Assembly: GCA_040756085.1 (NCBI GenBank)
Contig: JBFMAE010000177.1
Location: forward strand, 1 to 12,171
Origin: JBFMAE01 sp040756085
GTDB lineage: Bacteria > Desulfobacterota > BSN033 > UBA1163
DNA length: 12,171 nt
Direction: 5' to 3'
Below the pieces are notes generated by a model. That model did no database searches. It was not told the origin of the DNA and saw nothing but the letters and a program-made list of their open reading frames with translations. Of this stretch, positions 12,024-12,171 are shown piece after piece. Position numbers and translations under genes: made by a program. Position 1 is the first letter of the stretch; every line of letters starts with the position of its first letter.

Positions 12024-12171
12024 ATGAATCAATTTTCTGAAGAGTTGTGGATGCAATTTCGAGAGGCCCTGGGGTTAAAAGAATCTCCTCTGGGGGTCTA
12101 TTATACAAACGATAAACCTAAAGGGGTTACCCCCAAAAAGGGAATCCATCTCTGTATGATTGGACTCCTGA
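12024..12171 (+). CDS. DUF169-family protein, N-terminal part
   Basis: The gene runs off the right edge; 49 complete codons are visible. The sequence LGLKESPLGVYYTNDKPKG (17-35) followed by GIHLCMIGLL (40-49) resembles the start of DUF169 proteins, which begin with a similar LGLxxxPVavxf segment and a Cys-containing stretch soon after. AGGAG lies 8 nt upstream of the ATG. DUF169 proteins have no established biochemical role that I know of. Position directly after mogA on the same strand suggests expression with the Moco genes, but the 99-nt gap and duplicated DNA leave a separate promoter possible. Confidence 0.65.
   Translation, partial: MNQFSEELWMQFREALGLKESPLGVYYTNDKPKGVTPKKGIHLCMIGLL

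Overview
The window looks like chromosomal DNA from a moderate-GC anaerobic bacterium, most likely a Desulfobacterota/Syntrophobacterota-type (former Deltaproteobacteria) lineage. That placement is an inference from protein flavour, the style of the intergenic repeats and the gene mix; no rRNA or other decisive marker is present. Two gene blocks diverge from a control region at about 8.6-9.06 kb.

Left end (1-1300, minus strand): the first codons of a truncated IS630-like transposase with a strong promoter, about 420 bp of AT-rich DNA with at most a decayed gene fragment, then a two-gene operon (a small helical protein and a TumE/DUF6516-type toxin candidate, overlapping by 10 nt) with its own near-consensus promoter.

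Minus-strand block (8590 back to 1356): a DeoR-family repressor, a secreted beta-propeller-like protein interrupted by an in-frame amber codon, and an FbpABC/AfuABC-type ABC importer (binding protein, fused double permease, ATPase), followed by a HAD-IIA (NagD-like) phosphatase. The binding protein appears to lack the tyrosine pair of ferric-binding FbpA. With a sugar-phosphate-type repressor and a phosphatase beside it, the cluster fits uptake of a phosphorylated organic compound at least as well as iron uptake. This is inference.

Plus-strand block (8725 to the right edge): a molybdenum cofactor (Moco) gene set, moaA, moaC, a MOSC-domain protein, mogA and the start of a DUF169 protein. Upstream of moaA are a sigma70-like promoter, an RNA that I recognise as a Moco riboswitch (P1 at 8766-8771/8901-8906, a GAAA-capped hairpin, and the conserved CCTCCCG...TTTGGAAAGG segment), and an intrinsic terminator. 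This looks like transcription-terminating feedback control by the cofactor.

The most unusual content is between the genes. A GC-rich dispersed repeat, also present between the binding protein and permease genes with only one base inserted or deleted, forms the tip of one arm of the riboswitch. The moaA leader and the next two or three moa-cluster gaps hold two-armed arrays of degenerate short tandem units, 7 nt at moaA and moaA-moaC, 8 nt at moaC-MOSC and 9 nt at MOSC-mogA. In each, the second arm is the approximate reverse complement of the first. A one-armed octamer array lies at the 3' end of the HAD gene. Sequences differ from gap to gap while the architecture repeats.
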